Notes under the pieces: generated by a model | Database searches by the model: none | Told to the model about the DNA's origin: nothing | The model's input: the letters and a program-made list of their open reading frames with translations, nothing else | Position numbers and translations under genes: made by a program | Shown: positions 24,400-39,255 of the stretch, piece after piece | How positions within the stretch are numbered: the first letter of the stretch is position 1 | Layout: the number at the start of each line of letters is the position of its first letter | Assembly (NCBI GenBank): GCA_950295325.1 | Contig: OX485806.1 | Span: 29,824,001-29,888,000, forward strand | From: Polytrichum commune | Lineage: Eukaryota > Streptophyta > Polytrichopsida > Polytrichales > Polytrichaceae | Reading direction: 5' to 3' | Length of the DNA stretch: 64,000 bases

Positions 24400-25934
24400 T
24401 TTAACATGGAATGGGTACAAGTCAAGTTTACACATAACATTATTCAGATCCATAATAGTGTTATGTGGGACTGATAGTATTCCACAGAATATTCTCTCAT
24501 TTTTCCACATTCTCACATTAATGTTTGACAAAAGGACATGGCCCTACATAACAATATACAATATTCAGCCTTGTTAGCCCGTACGATAGGGCCTAGGTAT
24601 TTGGCCATGGATATTGCTAAACTTATCCCAATTACTTACAATGTCATTTAGAGTGTAGGGAATGGCCCTGGTGTGGGGACAGGTGGTTGTGGTCAAGGAG
24701 CGGTAGTGTCAGTGATCACCAGTTATAGTGATTCCCGGTGACAGGGCCAAGCCTATCCCTTGCATGTGGGAGCCATGGCTCGGCGCCTGTCGGCAGATGA
24801 TGGCTGGCATATTTTATAAAGGTTTGGAGTTGTTGGTACCAACAGGGGCAACGCTATGGCTCCCTTGCCATTTTATGATGTGGCCCCAGAATTGGAGCTA
24901 ACTTGCTGGGAGCCCACACAACAATAGGGGAAGGCTCAACTTCAACTAACTTCTTTGCCCAAGCCTACTAAAGTAATAAGGTAAGGCACATGCTAGAGGG
25001 AGTTACTATTTGGCTTGGCATTTATTATTATTATTATTATTCAAATTTGAGTTTTGATTTATGTAAGGTATGTGGTGTTATTTAGTTCGTGTGTATATGA
25101 AGATGTAGTCCAATATGAAATTATTTAGTACTTCAATAAATTCTATGAATATGTAGTCCAATCTCTTTTAAACATGTGTCTTTATGATGTTTGTTCTTTG
25201 ATCCTCACCAAACCACATCGCAATCAAATCTAGGGTCCAATTAAGAAAACAAGCCACTTAAGACCCCACTATCTTATATAGTTGATAGTACAGTAAATAT
25301 GGTATTACATGTCATATGGTATTTCATCCCACTGCGGTAACTTTTCTAATGACATCTCTTATAACTAAGTATATGAGTATTGTCATCCCAAATTACTTTT
25401 AGTTCATCCAAGTGCCAATTATTAAAACAAATGTGTTATGTTCCGTGTCCTGACATTCTGGTAATTAAATGTTGTCATGGATAATTGCGATTTGGATCAA
25501 GAATCACTTAGTAATCGTAACATTTTAGATCTATAGGGCTCAAATTCTTTTACAAGGAATGGCACAATTACTATTGATCAAGACGAATAGAATTAGTGAC
25601 ACTAAATTCAATATTTAGTGTGCTAAACACAAGGTAGTTCAGTCTTAAATGGTTATTTTCTGGACTAGCCCACATTTCATAGGTTATGAAACACACAATT
25701 AGTACAAAATAGTTAGCTTGAGGCCTTGGCCACTTTGCTCAGAGTTTTGGAAACTTATATATGAACATCTCATTCTATATCTAAGTGAAGAGGGAAATGC
25801 TCATTATAGAGTCACATGCCCTTTCGATTTCGTTGACTATTTAGCCTATAGTATTTATCCCATTTAAAGCATGCAATCAAATCTCTTGTAAACACATGTT
25901 TTTCTAGTATCCATTCTTGGAACCACACCAACTG
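24400..25934. other. Spacer sequence, no gene seen
   Basis: No supported gene. It contains a TTA microsatellite (25022-25040), a copy of the dispersed repeat seen at 17055-17425 (25285-25625) and one of the repeat seen at 7.9-8.8 kb (25660-25930). Confidence 0.5.
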
Positions 25935-27520
25935 GATTAATTACTTTTTTCTAAAATGAAAATCAAGGATCAATGGACCGAAGAAGCCACATTATGGATG
26001 AGGACATATTTATCAATCCAAAAGTGTGTAGATTAATGCACAGAATGAGCAATTCCGTCCAGTGTTTAAGAGTTTTTGAAGATTTCATCCATGAGAAATG
26101 TGGAGTTTGCCATGGAATCATTCATCTTCTAATTTTCAATAATATTTAACCATTTTGATTCCAGCCTAACTAATCTAACCTAAAATGAACAAAAACAATC
26201 AACTAGGAACGGAAATTGTTGTTTATACCCTCGGTAAAGTTGTGTTCCAAATATGGCTAAAAACATAACATGAGAGCCTCATCATTTTAGTTGGAGTTGT
26301 AGTTGTAAAATGAACTAAGTTGTTCCCCCATCATAATAGTTTAATCGACACATCTTGACTTTTCATAAATTTTGGACGACAACTTGATCACCTTGCAATG
26401 CAATCGTGTCATAATATGGATACCTTGCATCAAAATTCAATTTCGAAGAAGAATAGTCGAAATGGGCATGCTAGCATAGGAATTATGCCATGATAGGAGC
26501 CATGTTCACAACATACACTAATGCATGATGAATTGCAACCAATTTTGCTCAAAAGTGCACATGTAATCTAAATCACATTGGTTGTGATTGGCATTTGGTA
26601 TGAAAGAATATATATAAATATACTTTTGACAATGCTATTTAAGTGAATATCGGATTGAGATGCAGTCCTAAATGACAACGTACTAAATAGATAGTATGGT
26701 AAGGTCTTCCGATGGAGTGTGCATGAATTATTATGACAATATTCTAAAATTTGATCTCATTATTCACCATTGATCAAGTCGACTTAGATGTAGAAATTGG
26801 TATATTAATTCAATTTTTTTTCATATTTAAACATCATAATCATCAAATGATTGGTGACTTTTCACATATAACCCACGAAATTGATATATTCACACATTGT
26901 ATCCCAAAAATCTGTCCATAGAATTGAGCTACCAAAAAGTTCAAATTCTAAAATTATGTCCAGTTTTTAGTCAAATGTAAGTTTTCAAAACAAGGGTAAA
27001 AGAACACCCATGTTTGTCAACACTATTCTGCCTATGGAGTTTCTAAGTATCACTTCCGCCATAACCACCTTGGCAACCAAGTTTGTTAGTCAATCTACAC
27101 ATTTTGCAACTAGGTTTCAAATTTGGTAAGTTATGTTTCTAGTCGTTTTTGCCAAGTTACATGACATGGTTACTTGATCATTTCAAAGGTGAGCATTTTC
27201 CAAAAGCGTTAACTCATGAACAATGATGAAAATCTTTAATGTGCGAGTTGCAAACTTCAACAAAATGTCCTCTCTTGAGGGTTTTCACAACACAATCTTT
27301 ATTTCACTAGATCAATCAACTTGCAATTATTTGAGCTATTCTATCATCTAAGGGAATACAAGCATTTTTCATTCCTGCTAGCATAAATATTTTGCCAACC
27401 CATGGTGGTGCAAAGAATACTTTGTATGGTTCCAATGTAGCCTTTGCCACATGAAACATCCACATACTCACTTCATTTTCATTAGTCTAAATTTGATAAC
27501 AATAGTGTACTTGTTAACTC

Positions 27521-28105
27521 TTAATTGTTGGGTTTGGCTCTTTTCTTGTGTAAATATTCAGCTAAAAGATCAGGTGCTCCAGCGAGGTTTATGAGAGGCT
27601 CCCAACTTGCATGTGACCATGAGTAACCCATCCATTTCACAAGGAATTCTTTTCCTCCCTCCTTGTCATTTCGGTCTGCAATTATTTTCTCAACCTCAAA
27701 AACATTATCGCTTTCTATAGATGTACAACGTTTTCCCTTGGACTTGGTTTCGCAAATGTCATTTTTAACTTCATGTGGAGGAGGCACAAGTGGGAGAGTT
27801 TCCCGCAACTTAATCCTCGTTGCCATGCCACAATTCCCACACCTCCACTTTGCCTTCTCCACTCCAAGCTTGAGAACGGTCGTATAATTGTCGGGTTGTG
27901 TGTCGCATGTCAAACATTTTGAAGTTCGTAGTTTCCGCTTGAAGCATTTGTGAAGTGGAAGGAAACTTTGCTTTTCTACCTTCGGCATGCGGCCACCCTC
28001 TTTTGTTGGAGGGTGGATGATCAAGAACTTCTTGTTATTGTTGTAGCCGATTATGGTGATAGGCAAATGATCTTCGGTTGTCTTCATACTTACATTCATT
28101 GTCAT
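27521..28105 (-). CDS. Chromodomain protein with C2C2 zinc-finger-like motif, right copy
   Basis: A 194-codon frame, colinear with the left copy without indels. Eight residues differ: I61T, E63K, E84K, D146N, T159M, P162S, V175A and E179D. The four cysteines and W158, Y161 and W168 are kept. Synonymous changes seem few (for example two in codons 56-58), so replacement changes are not strongly suppressed, unlike in the neighbouring RPS15A. Function as for the left copy: chromatin binding inferred from the chromodomain. Confidence 0.7.
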   Translation of the reverse strand: MTMNVSMKTTEDHLPITIIGYNNNKKFLIIHPPTKEGGRMPKVEKQSFLPLHKCFKRKLRTSKCLTCDTQPDNYTTVLKLGVEKAKWRCGNCGMATRIKLRETLPLVPPPHEVKNDICETKSKGKRCTSIESDNVFEVEKIIADRNDKEGGKEFLVKWMGYSWSHASWEPLINLAGAPDLLAEYLHKKRAKPNN

Positions 28106-28949
28106 AGATTGGAATTGCTAATGTACGAGTTGAATACGAGATGAAAAACTTGCAAGAAAATTACTTGGTTTGATATTTCAATATAATTTCCCCACTTTTA
28201 ACTTTCAATTTATTTTACATCAAAATGTCATTTTATTTGTACTTTTTAATCTTACTTTTAGTCTGACTTTTACTTTGACCAAGATTCAACATTCATTTCA
28301 CTTGCGTTCATGTGTTCAATCGCCCTTTACAAGAGCCATTTATGTTGAATGTTCAAACCATTAAACCCTTAAATGCTCCCAGGACCCGAAGCAGGTGGCC
28401 ACCTAATATGCATGGTGGGTCCCTTAATGATTACTTGGCTCCCACCTTGGCTTGGAAGCTCCCCATGATTAGAATCTTCATGGGGAGTATGGGGGAGGTG
28501 GAATTTTTAGTAAAATCCGAACTCCATGGCCCTTCAAAAAAATTGGAAGGTGTGGAACATGGACTTTACTAGTGTTTAACTACCTCGAGATGCATTGTTG
28601 CCTACTTTTTTAGGGATTGCTTATCTAAAGCAATTGAATTTCAACCAACTCGTAACTTTTGCACACGCTATGCTATGCACAAGGATTGCATCTACCATTG
28701 GAATTTATGATTTATTGAGTACAAATTGTTCTAGTTAATGTAGTTTCTTCTGCCAAGAATCTGAGATTGTGTTGTTACAAGAATCAGGTCAACCTTGTTT
28801 GAGAGCATGTAGCTCATGTGCCATACTAAACTAATTTGGGAACCTCCCAAGCATTACAGTTTTTTTGATTCCCCTCACTAAGTTTGATTCATAAACTTAT
28901 TGTCATAATTTTGTGCTGGCCAAGAGTGTAAGACAGACTTCAAACCTTC

Positions 28950-29390
28950 AACCAACATGAAATTGTGGTTGGATCAACTTAAAATCATATGTACACGTGC
29001 TTATACTAGTTAGTTTTCAATGAATACAGTTAGGCTTTCAAATTCATTGTTAAGTTTGCCATAAGGAAACTTCCGCAGTTCTCTTTGGCTTCTGCCCGTA
29101 ATTCTCTTTAAGTTGGCTTTCAACTCCTGTCTCCAACTACAACTTTGTCTTTCAACTTGTTTTCCAGAACTAGACTGACAAACACAAGTTCATCATATGT
29201 ACCTGAATTTGCACCTTGTCTGTCTACAAAGTTGGAGTCCGCATACATCTCCAAAGTCAGGCCAACTGATCTTCTAGTGAGCATGCCAAAAGTAGCAACC
29301 AACTAATCATAATGCAGGAGGCATTTTATCCTCCTCACCCCCAACTCATTTAGCTTCATAGTCAATTAATGACGAAATGGGTATAGTCGA
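28950..29390 (-). mobile_element. Right-arm-specific insertion with a possible Copia RNase H fragment
   Basis: This segment has no counterpart at 14070-14210 in the left arm, where the flanking sequence is continuous. On the minus strand 29302-29120 encodes GLTLEMYADSNF...NSGTYDELVFV, which resembles the YxDSDwAgd...StSGYvf segment of Copia RNase H, with key residues lost. It is short and degenerate, and the assignment is tentative. Confidence 0.35.
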
Positions 29391-30501
29391 AAGGTAAGAT
29401 AATATTCTGCTAACATTAGTGGTTAGTTAACTTGATGGCAGTTAAAAGTTGCCCAGGTGTACACCAAGGGAAGTTGCATAGAATGTACTTAGCCCTGCAA
29501 TTAAAAAGATATCACTCTGCATGAACCACCAGAATATACCTCTCATTCTAGAATTTACTCACAATAGAGATATATGTAAAGTAAAGCACATTAAACCATG
29601 GGTTTGGTTCCAGACCTTGAGTTTATGAGAATTAACACAAAGTCATCCAAGTTTCTTAATGCTTAAATTACCATGCACAAAGACTGGTGCCGATCTATTA
29701 AAAGTCAGCTTTCTAGATTGTCCTACTAAGATGCGCAGGCCGTACTAACCTTTCAGAGGCTGATTCGGGATTTGGGAGAGAGGGCTCCATGAGCATACCC
29801 TATTTTAGATCCATTAATTCTCTCAAAGTTTGAGAGGTGGAAAGAGGTTCCAAAAGTTTCCCCCAACTTTCAAAATAGGCTCCCAATGTTTGATGAGCAA
29901 ATGAGCTCTTGATAGAAAGCCTTCTCAAAGAAGGACCAAAACCACAGTTTCATCCCTCGTTCAGAGAATTTACAGATAACTCTAAAGTGTATACCAAAAC
30001 ATGCCTTGCATTCAAAACATTTTCAGATTGACCTCACAATGTCTATAACAAAATAATCCTTGCATTCCAAAAATTTAGAATTGACCCCACAATGTGGATA
30101 CCAGAGTATACCTCACATTCGCAACATTTTAGGATTGCCACACAATCTGTAACTGTCTTGCTAAGACAGGATTGCATGATTGTATAAAAGATTTAGCGGG
30201 AATCAGGAATTCGAAATACAATGAGTACAAGAGAGTAGCACATGACAGTGGGAACTTGCCAGACTCAGAAATGTCATTCTGAGAACAACGATTCTGAAAG
30301 TTGTTCAAATGATACCTTCACAAAGAAAGGTAAAGGGCACTTGCTGCATTGAGTAGGAGAACCCTTTATATTTGCAATTCTGCTTCGCTCTGAGACCCGC
30401 AACACATTATTCCCAGCACCACATCTGAGAACAGCAGCCTCTGCCCCTACTGCAAGCCTACTGACAGTAAGGAAGTCTGAATAATCAAATCTGACCCCCT
30501 C

Positions 30502-31999
<1,498 letters not shown>

Positions 32000-32134
32000 G
32001 GCTGGTTGCTTCCTGCTGCAGCAGCAAGGGGCGGGGAAAGGCAGGAGCGGCAGGGAGCAGGCGAAAGAAGGAGTGCGTCGTCCAGCCCTGCATTCACCAG
32101 GTGCGAGAGACGCCTTCCCAGACCTAGGCCCGTC

Positions 32135-32143
32135 TTAGGGTTT
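32135..32143 (-). promoter_or_regulatory. Telo-box in RPS15A promoter/5' region (right copy)
   Basis: TTAGGGTTT on the plus strand is AAACCCTAA in the gene's orientation, at the same distance from the ATG as in the left copy. Confidence 0.6.
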
Positions 32144-33124
32144 CTAGCTTCGGCCCCGCCTCGGAGCAGCTTCGGCTCCGGTTCGGCCCCTCGCTAAACT
32201 CCTGCTTCTGCATTTCAGTACGTACAGTGGAATTCAGCTGCTTATGTTAGGACCACGTCCCACACTAGACTCCCAAAACAACTTGCACACAATTTGGTAA
32301 GCACTGACCTCCTCATTGGTTATGGCAGGGGAAAGTGTTTACAAAAGAGTGAGATTCGTTTATTTTATCATGTCCAAAACCAAACAAGACATTGTTTGTC
32401 TGCATGAAAAATTTGTGGGAGCAGAATTCAGATGGACCGTCTCACTCTTGCTCTTGTTGTAAACACGATAAGCACTAGCAAGTCGAAACATGTGATTACT
32501 TACAACACTCTACGCCCAAGATGCTTCGGAAGGTGGTGGCCAACATATTATGAATATCACCCGATTATTGCAAAAATAATGAGTCGATAAAAATAAGAAA
32601 ATATTGAAATGTTTCTTTTAGCACATAAGTTACAGTATAACCCCGGTAATATGACACCTCGATTACTATATTGAGAGCATCATTTTATCCAAATAACATA
32701 AGTAGTTAGTATGCACACTGAAGAATATGATATAACTTAGTTGATAAGAAATGACATGTTGGAAATTGTTATAGCAACACACGTAACTCGGAATGGTAAC
32801 CCACACTAATTAGACCAAATAGTGTAGTGGTAAAAATGTATAATTGGGTAAAATGTTTGGGTTAAGAACTATTTTGAATGCATGACGTGTTGGGCCGTTC
32901 TAGCAAGGGCCACCTGATTGGACTAGAGTTGTGTGGATATCATGTTCTTGGTAAACCAATGTGTACAGATATGAAGGGAGAAAACAATAGACAATAGAAG
33001 AAGGATACAAGTACAAGTTCTCTTTAAAAAAAAAATACATGTTTTGTCTTTGAAAAGTGAAAAAGAACATGTACAACTGTACATTTTTATGAGGCATGTT
33101 TGTATATGTTTTTACGTTCGAGAT

Positions 33125-33230
33125 GGTCTGAGATGACCCTAAATTACTGGGTGTTAGTGGAGAGGTACCCATTTCCAAATGGAATGGTTGGCGGTTCGAT
33201 TCTTGTTGTGGAATCTACTCCCTACTTGAC
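33125..33230 (+). mobile_element. SINE-like repeat, copy 1
   Basis: It shares ~105 bp with 61021-61130, starting GGTCTGAGATGACCCTA. GGTTCGATTC at 33193-33202 matches the tRNA-type B box, and a weak A-box-like TTAGTGGAGAGG lies ~40 bp upstream. It ends in a run of G where the other copy continues to an A-rich tail. Confidence 0.5.
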
Positions 33231-33244
33231 GGGGGGGGGGGGAC

Positions 33245-35137
33245 TAGCTAAGTAGGTAGGAAGCCAAGAGCCCATCCTGCACCAAGAGGATTCTTGAGTA
33301 GGTAGGGCCAACAGGCTCAAATTCACGTTGGATTGCATGACGTTGGTTATTATTATCAATTTTACGTTGATGTTGGAAGAATTTAAGATTAGACAACCTT
33401 CATGATATAAATTTCCAAATAGAACATTTAGACTAGGATCCAAACAAACCTAAGGCTCTTATAGAAGTGGTGTAAAGTTGAACCATCACAGTAAAAATGG
33501 CGAATTCATGCACTAAAATGTTGTGAAATTTAACACTAACAACATCATCGCATTCCTTGCAAAATTCCACTAGAAATGACTGAGCAAACAAATATATATA
33601 AGCCTAACCTCAAGTGCACTTGATTTGGACGTAAGAACCCTAGATTTTGTTTTTTTAAATGGATGAAAATTTTAAAACCAATGAAATTCCAAACAGGAGG
33701 AAATTTCTAAACTGAAAATGTTTTCACCCCAAAACATAAAGAACAAGACTTTATTCTATAAATTTTGAGGCAAAAATTGCAAACCCTTGCTCAACTTTGA
33801 AAATCGTGAAATATTTTTACAAATTTGGAAATAAGATGTTTGAAGTGTATATGGATTTGTCCTGAAGCTTTCTAATCAAATAATATGTGAACTCTATAAT
33901 TTAAGGGTTTAAATTTGGGCACAATGGAGTTTAATCCAACCCTAGATTTAAGTTGTGTTTTTTGTACTCAATAACTGATATGATCAAGTCTTTTGATTTC
34001 TTAATGTAACAACACAAATGGAATGTTCCTTACGTTTGAAAGCAAGTTACAAATCTCACACATACATGAAAATTGGAAAAAGCATATTTGGTAAAAAGCC
34101 TAAAGTGAAGCAAGTGGTTGATTGAGACCTTGAATCCACATTTTTGAAGGTAGCCACTTTCCGAAGCTTCAATGTGGTTAATTTCTACTCTTTCTTGCAC
34201 TCTAGACAATGAGTTCCAAAACACTTCAAAGTACTCCTCAGTAGTTGATACATTCGAAAGAAATCATTTTTTATCAAGTGATATCTATAGACGTGTGTTT
34301 TAACACTGATTTACTCTTATTATTTGTTATGCAAATCAAGCTATCTCTAATCTTTGCATGAGCAAATAAAAGAGTCTAATTTGAAAAAATAATATGATCA
34401 AGCTTATTCAATAATAATACCAACGTACATGGAATCTCTCAAGCTCACTTCAATATTAAACCAAAAGGCTTAACTTGATCCCAAAAAAAGCATGTGCTTT
34501 CTCTTCATCATTCCATTAGGTCTCGTCCACATGACCTTTTTATGGGTCAAAAGTCTTTTTTAAATGAAGTTCCTTAACACCCTTTGGTAGATAAGATTCA
34601 TTCAAAGTGGTCTCGAAGAACATGTGACAAGGCACCGCTCTTGCAACCAGTTAGCCAGAGCACTTTGGGACTTTGTCTCATGTTCCTTCACTGGTTGCCC
34701 CCAACTACGGGGGCTGGAAACTGGGCGGACTGGATGGGGGGGCCGTTGGTCTGCCCAATGTGGCCCAACTATAAAATGGTCATGAACTTGATGTCACATG
34801 ATATGTTTGATTGCAATGCCTATATGTTTTGTATGTTTCTTTCCAAGCGTATGACATGCAACTTTTATTTTTCTTAATTAAAATGTGAATAAAAGAAGTC
34901 ATTGATTTTGGCTTAATGGATAGCTTCCTTGGCTAATTGCAGTGCCTATGTGATTGTTGAAGTTTATCCCAAACCTCCAGCTTGGAGCATTTATTTCTTG
35001 AAAATTTCTTTGAATATATGGGAAACGTTTAAAAATTAGCGTTGATGGCATTCATCTCGTCGACAAGTTACATATATTGTCATGCTCAAGGAGAGATGGT
35101 GGATGAGTTGCTAGACCCAAAATGCATGTTGCCTGGA
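33245..35137. other. Intergenic, no gene seen
   Basis: AT-rich sequence without a supported coding region or recognisable repeat boundary. Confidence 0.5.
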
Positions 35138-36790
35138 GACGGATCCCTTGGGAATATGTTGCGGTCTATGGAGTCATGGATACATAGTCGGCATATCGGC
35201 GAGGAGCACAATGTGATGTTTCCATGTTGAAGTTCGATTGTTCGATGGGTTCGTAACCTCGATGTTGGTTGACCTAAATGCCACTTATTTCCAAGCAACT
35301 TGATAGCATTGTACACTTCTTGGGCTCTCTAGGGGGATCGTTGTGAGAAAAAGTGGCAATTCGGAGTTGTAGAGTGTTGCTTTGCTCTTTTTGGTATGTG
35401 CTCCCACTATCGATACCTAGGGTTGAGAGAGTCAGAACAAGGTTTCCATCAGCCTAGTGAGCTCGATTAGGGTTGCGAGTGGAATCTAATACGACAAAGC
35501 ACTACTCCACATAAATAATTTATACTTGCACGTTGAATTGAGGTTTTAGGGTTTTTTTTATAAAAAAAAAACTGGTTGCATCCTGCCAAGTCTGCGATTA
35601 TGGGCATGGCAAGGATGTACTTGATTTCCAACTTTACAATTGAGACAAATGCACGCAAGTTTGATAGCATGAGATGATGAAGTCGGTTTAAAGATTCCCT
35701 GTTAAGGCTATTCACTTTGGTCAATGCAACTTCTTGCGTGCCTTTGCTATATAGTCAGTTTTCTTCAATATCAAAATGCGATTCTTGATGCTTATGATCT
35801 TAGCACTGAATGGGGCATATGATGTTTAATAACATGTTACATTGGAGAATTCAAATCGGTCGATGATCACAGGGCTGGCAAAATTGTTGTGGAGTTGAAT
35901 GGCAGACTGAACAAATGTGGCGTGTCCAGGTCTCCTTCCTCCTTCAAACATGTAAGGTCTTCTATTGTTAGGCTCCTTCCCGGGTCATCTTTGCACCTTA
36001 TGCTCAACTAACTTCCAATCACATCTGCAATAACCGTTTAATCTTTCCAGAATGTAGAATAGATTTCCTAAAGTTCAAGAGTTGAGGTTTAGGGTTTCAG
36101 TGCGGTCAACTTGGAGAGGAAAGCATATGCAGACACTTTGGTGGAGACATGTTAATGGGAAGAGCACATGTTCCCACAAGCATAATAGATAATACTTATT
36201 TTTGGCTCACCAATGCGAATCATGCTTAGCAACTGTGGTGTAGTTGTGAGACCACTTGCTACAAGCACTTGTGTGCAATGCTTTCGGGAAATGGAAATGA
36301 CCCAAGAACTGGGAGACATAAATGCTTCGTGGGAGATGAATGTTAAAGCTCTCGTGGATTGCAGCTGTTGCATCCTTAGGCATATCAGAGACTCAATCGT
36401 TGTTGGTTTGCTTGTATGCAATTTGGATATATGGTTCTGACCACTTCAGCTGGCAACATGGACCATGATGAGGCCAGGAGGAAGAATGTAGGAGGCAAGC
36501 TCCTAGATTTCTTCTATTGGGAGGGGTCGGTTTCGATTATTCGAACTTCTTGACTGTCACTAGGCTTGCTATTTTCAATGTTGTTGGGAATGTTGTGTTG
36601 CGGGTCTCAGAGCAAACTTAAGCAGATTTGCAAGTATAAAGTGTTCTTCATATACGATGCATCAATCGCCCTCTACCTTTTTTGTGTGTGGGAAGGGTTC
36701 TATTTGAGCAACTTTCATAATTGTTGTTTCCTGAATGACAAATGTGTTGTCTGATAATTACAGTACCTATTCATGTGTCCTGTTCCACCA
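35138..36790 (+). pseudogene. Unprocessed RPS15A pseudogene (third copy)
   Basis: The copy starts inside intron 1 (CCTTGGGAATATGTTGC at ~35148 matches ~11687), so exon 1 is missing. Exon 2 is recognisable at ~35839 (GTTACATTGGAGAATTC) but is interrupted after AATGTGGCGTG, losing its last third. Exon 3 is present at ~36423 (TTTGGATATATGG...), encodes [13 protein letters not shown], and its stop codon is changed to TGG. Introns and ~250 bp of 3' flank are retained, so it came from genomic duplication, not retroposition. It is clearly more diverged than the two intact copies from each other. No product is expected. Confidence 0.9.
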
Positions 36791-36794
36791 TGCT

Positions 36795-38826
36795 AAGTCC
36801 ATTTGGGGATCCTTGTTCCATATCTTATCATGTATTTCTCAGCTTCTTGATGTTTTTCAAAATTTATCATATGTAGGTGGAGCTATTGATGCATATCTGC
36901 ATGCTTTCTTTGGAAAATGTTTTATCTTACGCACAAAATTTAATGGGATGTCACTCTGCCTATCATTCTTTTTTCCTGGACAAACTGGGAAGATTGTGTC
37001 TGATAAGAAGTTATCAATAGTTTGAACTTGTGAAACTCTTTGTGGAGTAAAATGACATGATGTGTGGCAATGCTTTGATGTCATTTGCAAAATATCCATG
37101 GAGGCAAGAAATGCCAAACGCTTCACCCATATTACCCACTCTCACATTGCAAAAGCATGTGTCATTCAAACAACTGAATGAGTGTGTGACCTTACCGTAA
37201 GCAACTTCTGGCCATGGCTCTTAATTCCAATAAAACTTTACTAGCTTGGGTTTGTCCCATACTTGGAAGATTTGAAGTCCAATATGGTGTGTAGTTGGTT
37301 TTTGGAACTCACAAACATAGTGGTAGTAAATCCATCACTAAATTTCAACTTTAGATGCGATATCACCAAAAGCCTAGCTTAGCTATTACTTGGAGCAGTC
37401 CCGGTTACAATGCATTTCTTTTGACTTAAGTCGTACAATATGTTACCTACATTGTTGGAATTTCAACATGTATCTAAATGAGAATGGGTTTGAACCTAAA
37501 CCCTAAAGAGAATGGATAGTATTGCACACTGGTTTAGTTACATTGTAGACCACACACCAATAATAAACAACACACTTTACGTCTCAATCAAAATAACGTC
37601 CATAATGTGAGAAGGCATTGTGTATACATGAATTGTTCTTTGGTGACATTAAATGACATGCATTGTTCACATACATTGCATGTGCCTCTACTAAATGTTC
37701 ACATACGTTGCGATGCCTCTACTAAATGTGCAATTCGAGAGTAATCACAACCTCATTGAAGTAGTATATGTGAATAGAAACAAAATTGCCCTACATTCAA
37801 GATCTCCATCACTAAGGTCCAAAACTAAGCTCCCCATTCAAGAAGAATTGTCATAAAATCCGAACTTGTACATTTCTTGGTCATGGTTAGGGTTGTGCTC
37901 CAAATTCTCCCCCAAAACTTGCACACCAAAAACAACAATATGTGCAACATCATATTAGTTATTTTGCATTGCATGAAATCAAGCAAGCCACTATGGGTGG
38001 TTTTTAATCATCTTGCTTCGATTGGTGTTCACAAGGCAGAGTTCAATCAACTAGATAGTAACCTCATTGTAAGCCCTTCAAAATGCGCTCCAATAAGCGG
38101 TCATTTGGAACGGGAGGCAAAATGGAATCCATACCTATACAATTGTATTGGATACCGTGAGCAACTACATGAATAAACCAAATATAGCAAAGAGGATATG
38201 GCCAAAAGGAAGCACAACTCTTTTGCATGAGCTCAACTCCAACATGGTTTGCAATAATCACATGTGCCCCTATGATATATTGCATGCCAAAGATGTGAAC
38301 CCATTTAAAAAAATATAAAAAATGTGGATTTAATATATCTACCAAAAAAACAAATTGTGGACTTAGTCCACACGTGTTGTGTGCTCTTATCACACTTGGA
38401 CTAGTTCTCTCCACAACCAAACCATGTTATGTGTAGACAATTACATAGGAAGTTCATTTGCAAAACGTAAACATTGCAATACATTGCACACAAGGATCAT
38501 TATATTTAAAATGCATTGTAATTATTGAGTAGTACTTATATATTATACTCACTATGTAGTACTTGGTACAACACACTTATATTAGAGATCTCCTATTGAT
38601 ATAAACATATGCATTCTATAAGACAACATGTTTGAGTGCACATGTTGTTATTGGTTATGAATTGAATCACATAGTAAGCCACCTTTACATCATGTTGTCT
38701 CTATAACCAAACCATGTTGTGTGCAGTTGAGTATCTAGATAGTTCATCTGGAAACTAATAGCTTTCATATTATCCACAAAAACAAAACCATCAATTTCCC
38801 ATGAAAAATGGTGCACCAAAATAAAT
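36795..38826. other. Intergenic, no gene seen
   Basis: No supported gene. A short duplicated segment (CACATACATTGC/CACATACGTTGC followed by GCCTCTACTAAATG) lies near 37650-37735. ACCAAACCATGTT(A/G)TGTG recurs at ~38420 and ~38707. Confidence 0.5.
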
Positions 38827-39255
38827 AACACGATATTAAACATTATGGGACTTTAGGGTAATTTTGGGACTTTTGTGATGTAAGTCGGGAACTCATTGAG
38901 AACCCATTGGGAGCTTATTGGGAACTCACCGGGAACATGCTGGGCAGAACACATGCGACACAAATACTGTTTGATTCCAATGGTTGTTTGCATTAGCCAT
39001 TTGGGTATCCAATGACATGCAGCCACTGGGGACCTTAGTGATGGGTCCCCACTAAGTGCCATAATGGTGAGACTCATAATCATAAATAAATTGTCATACA
39101 ATATGGGAATTGCACCCACAAATGTCCTTCAATGAAACACTGGATCTATGCTGGGAGATATGTAAATTTTTCATGTTGTGCTAAGTATAAAATCTTGCAA
39201 ATTGGTTGATCTGGAAGTACTCTACATTTGTACATTGGCATTCGTAAACTATGAA

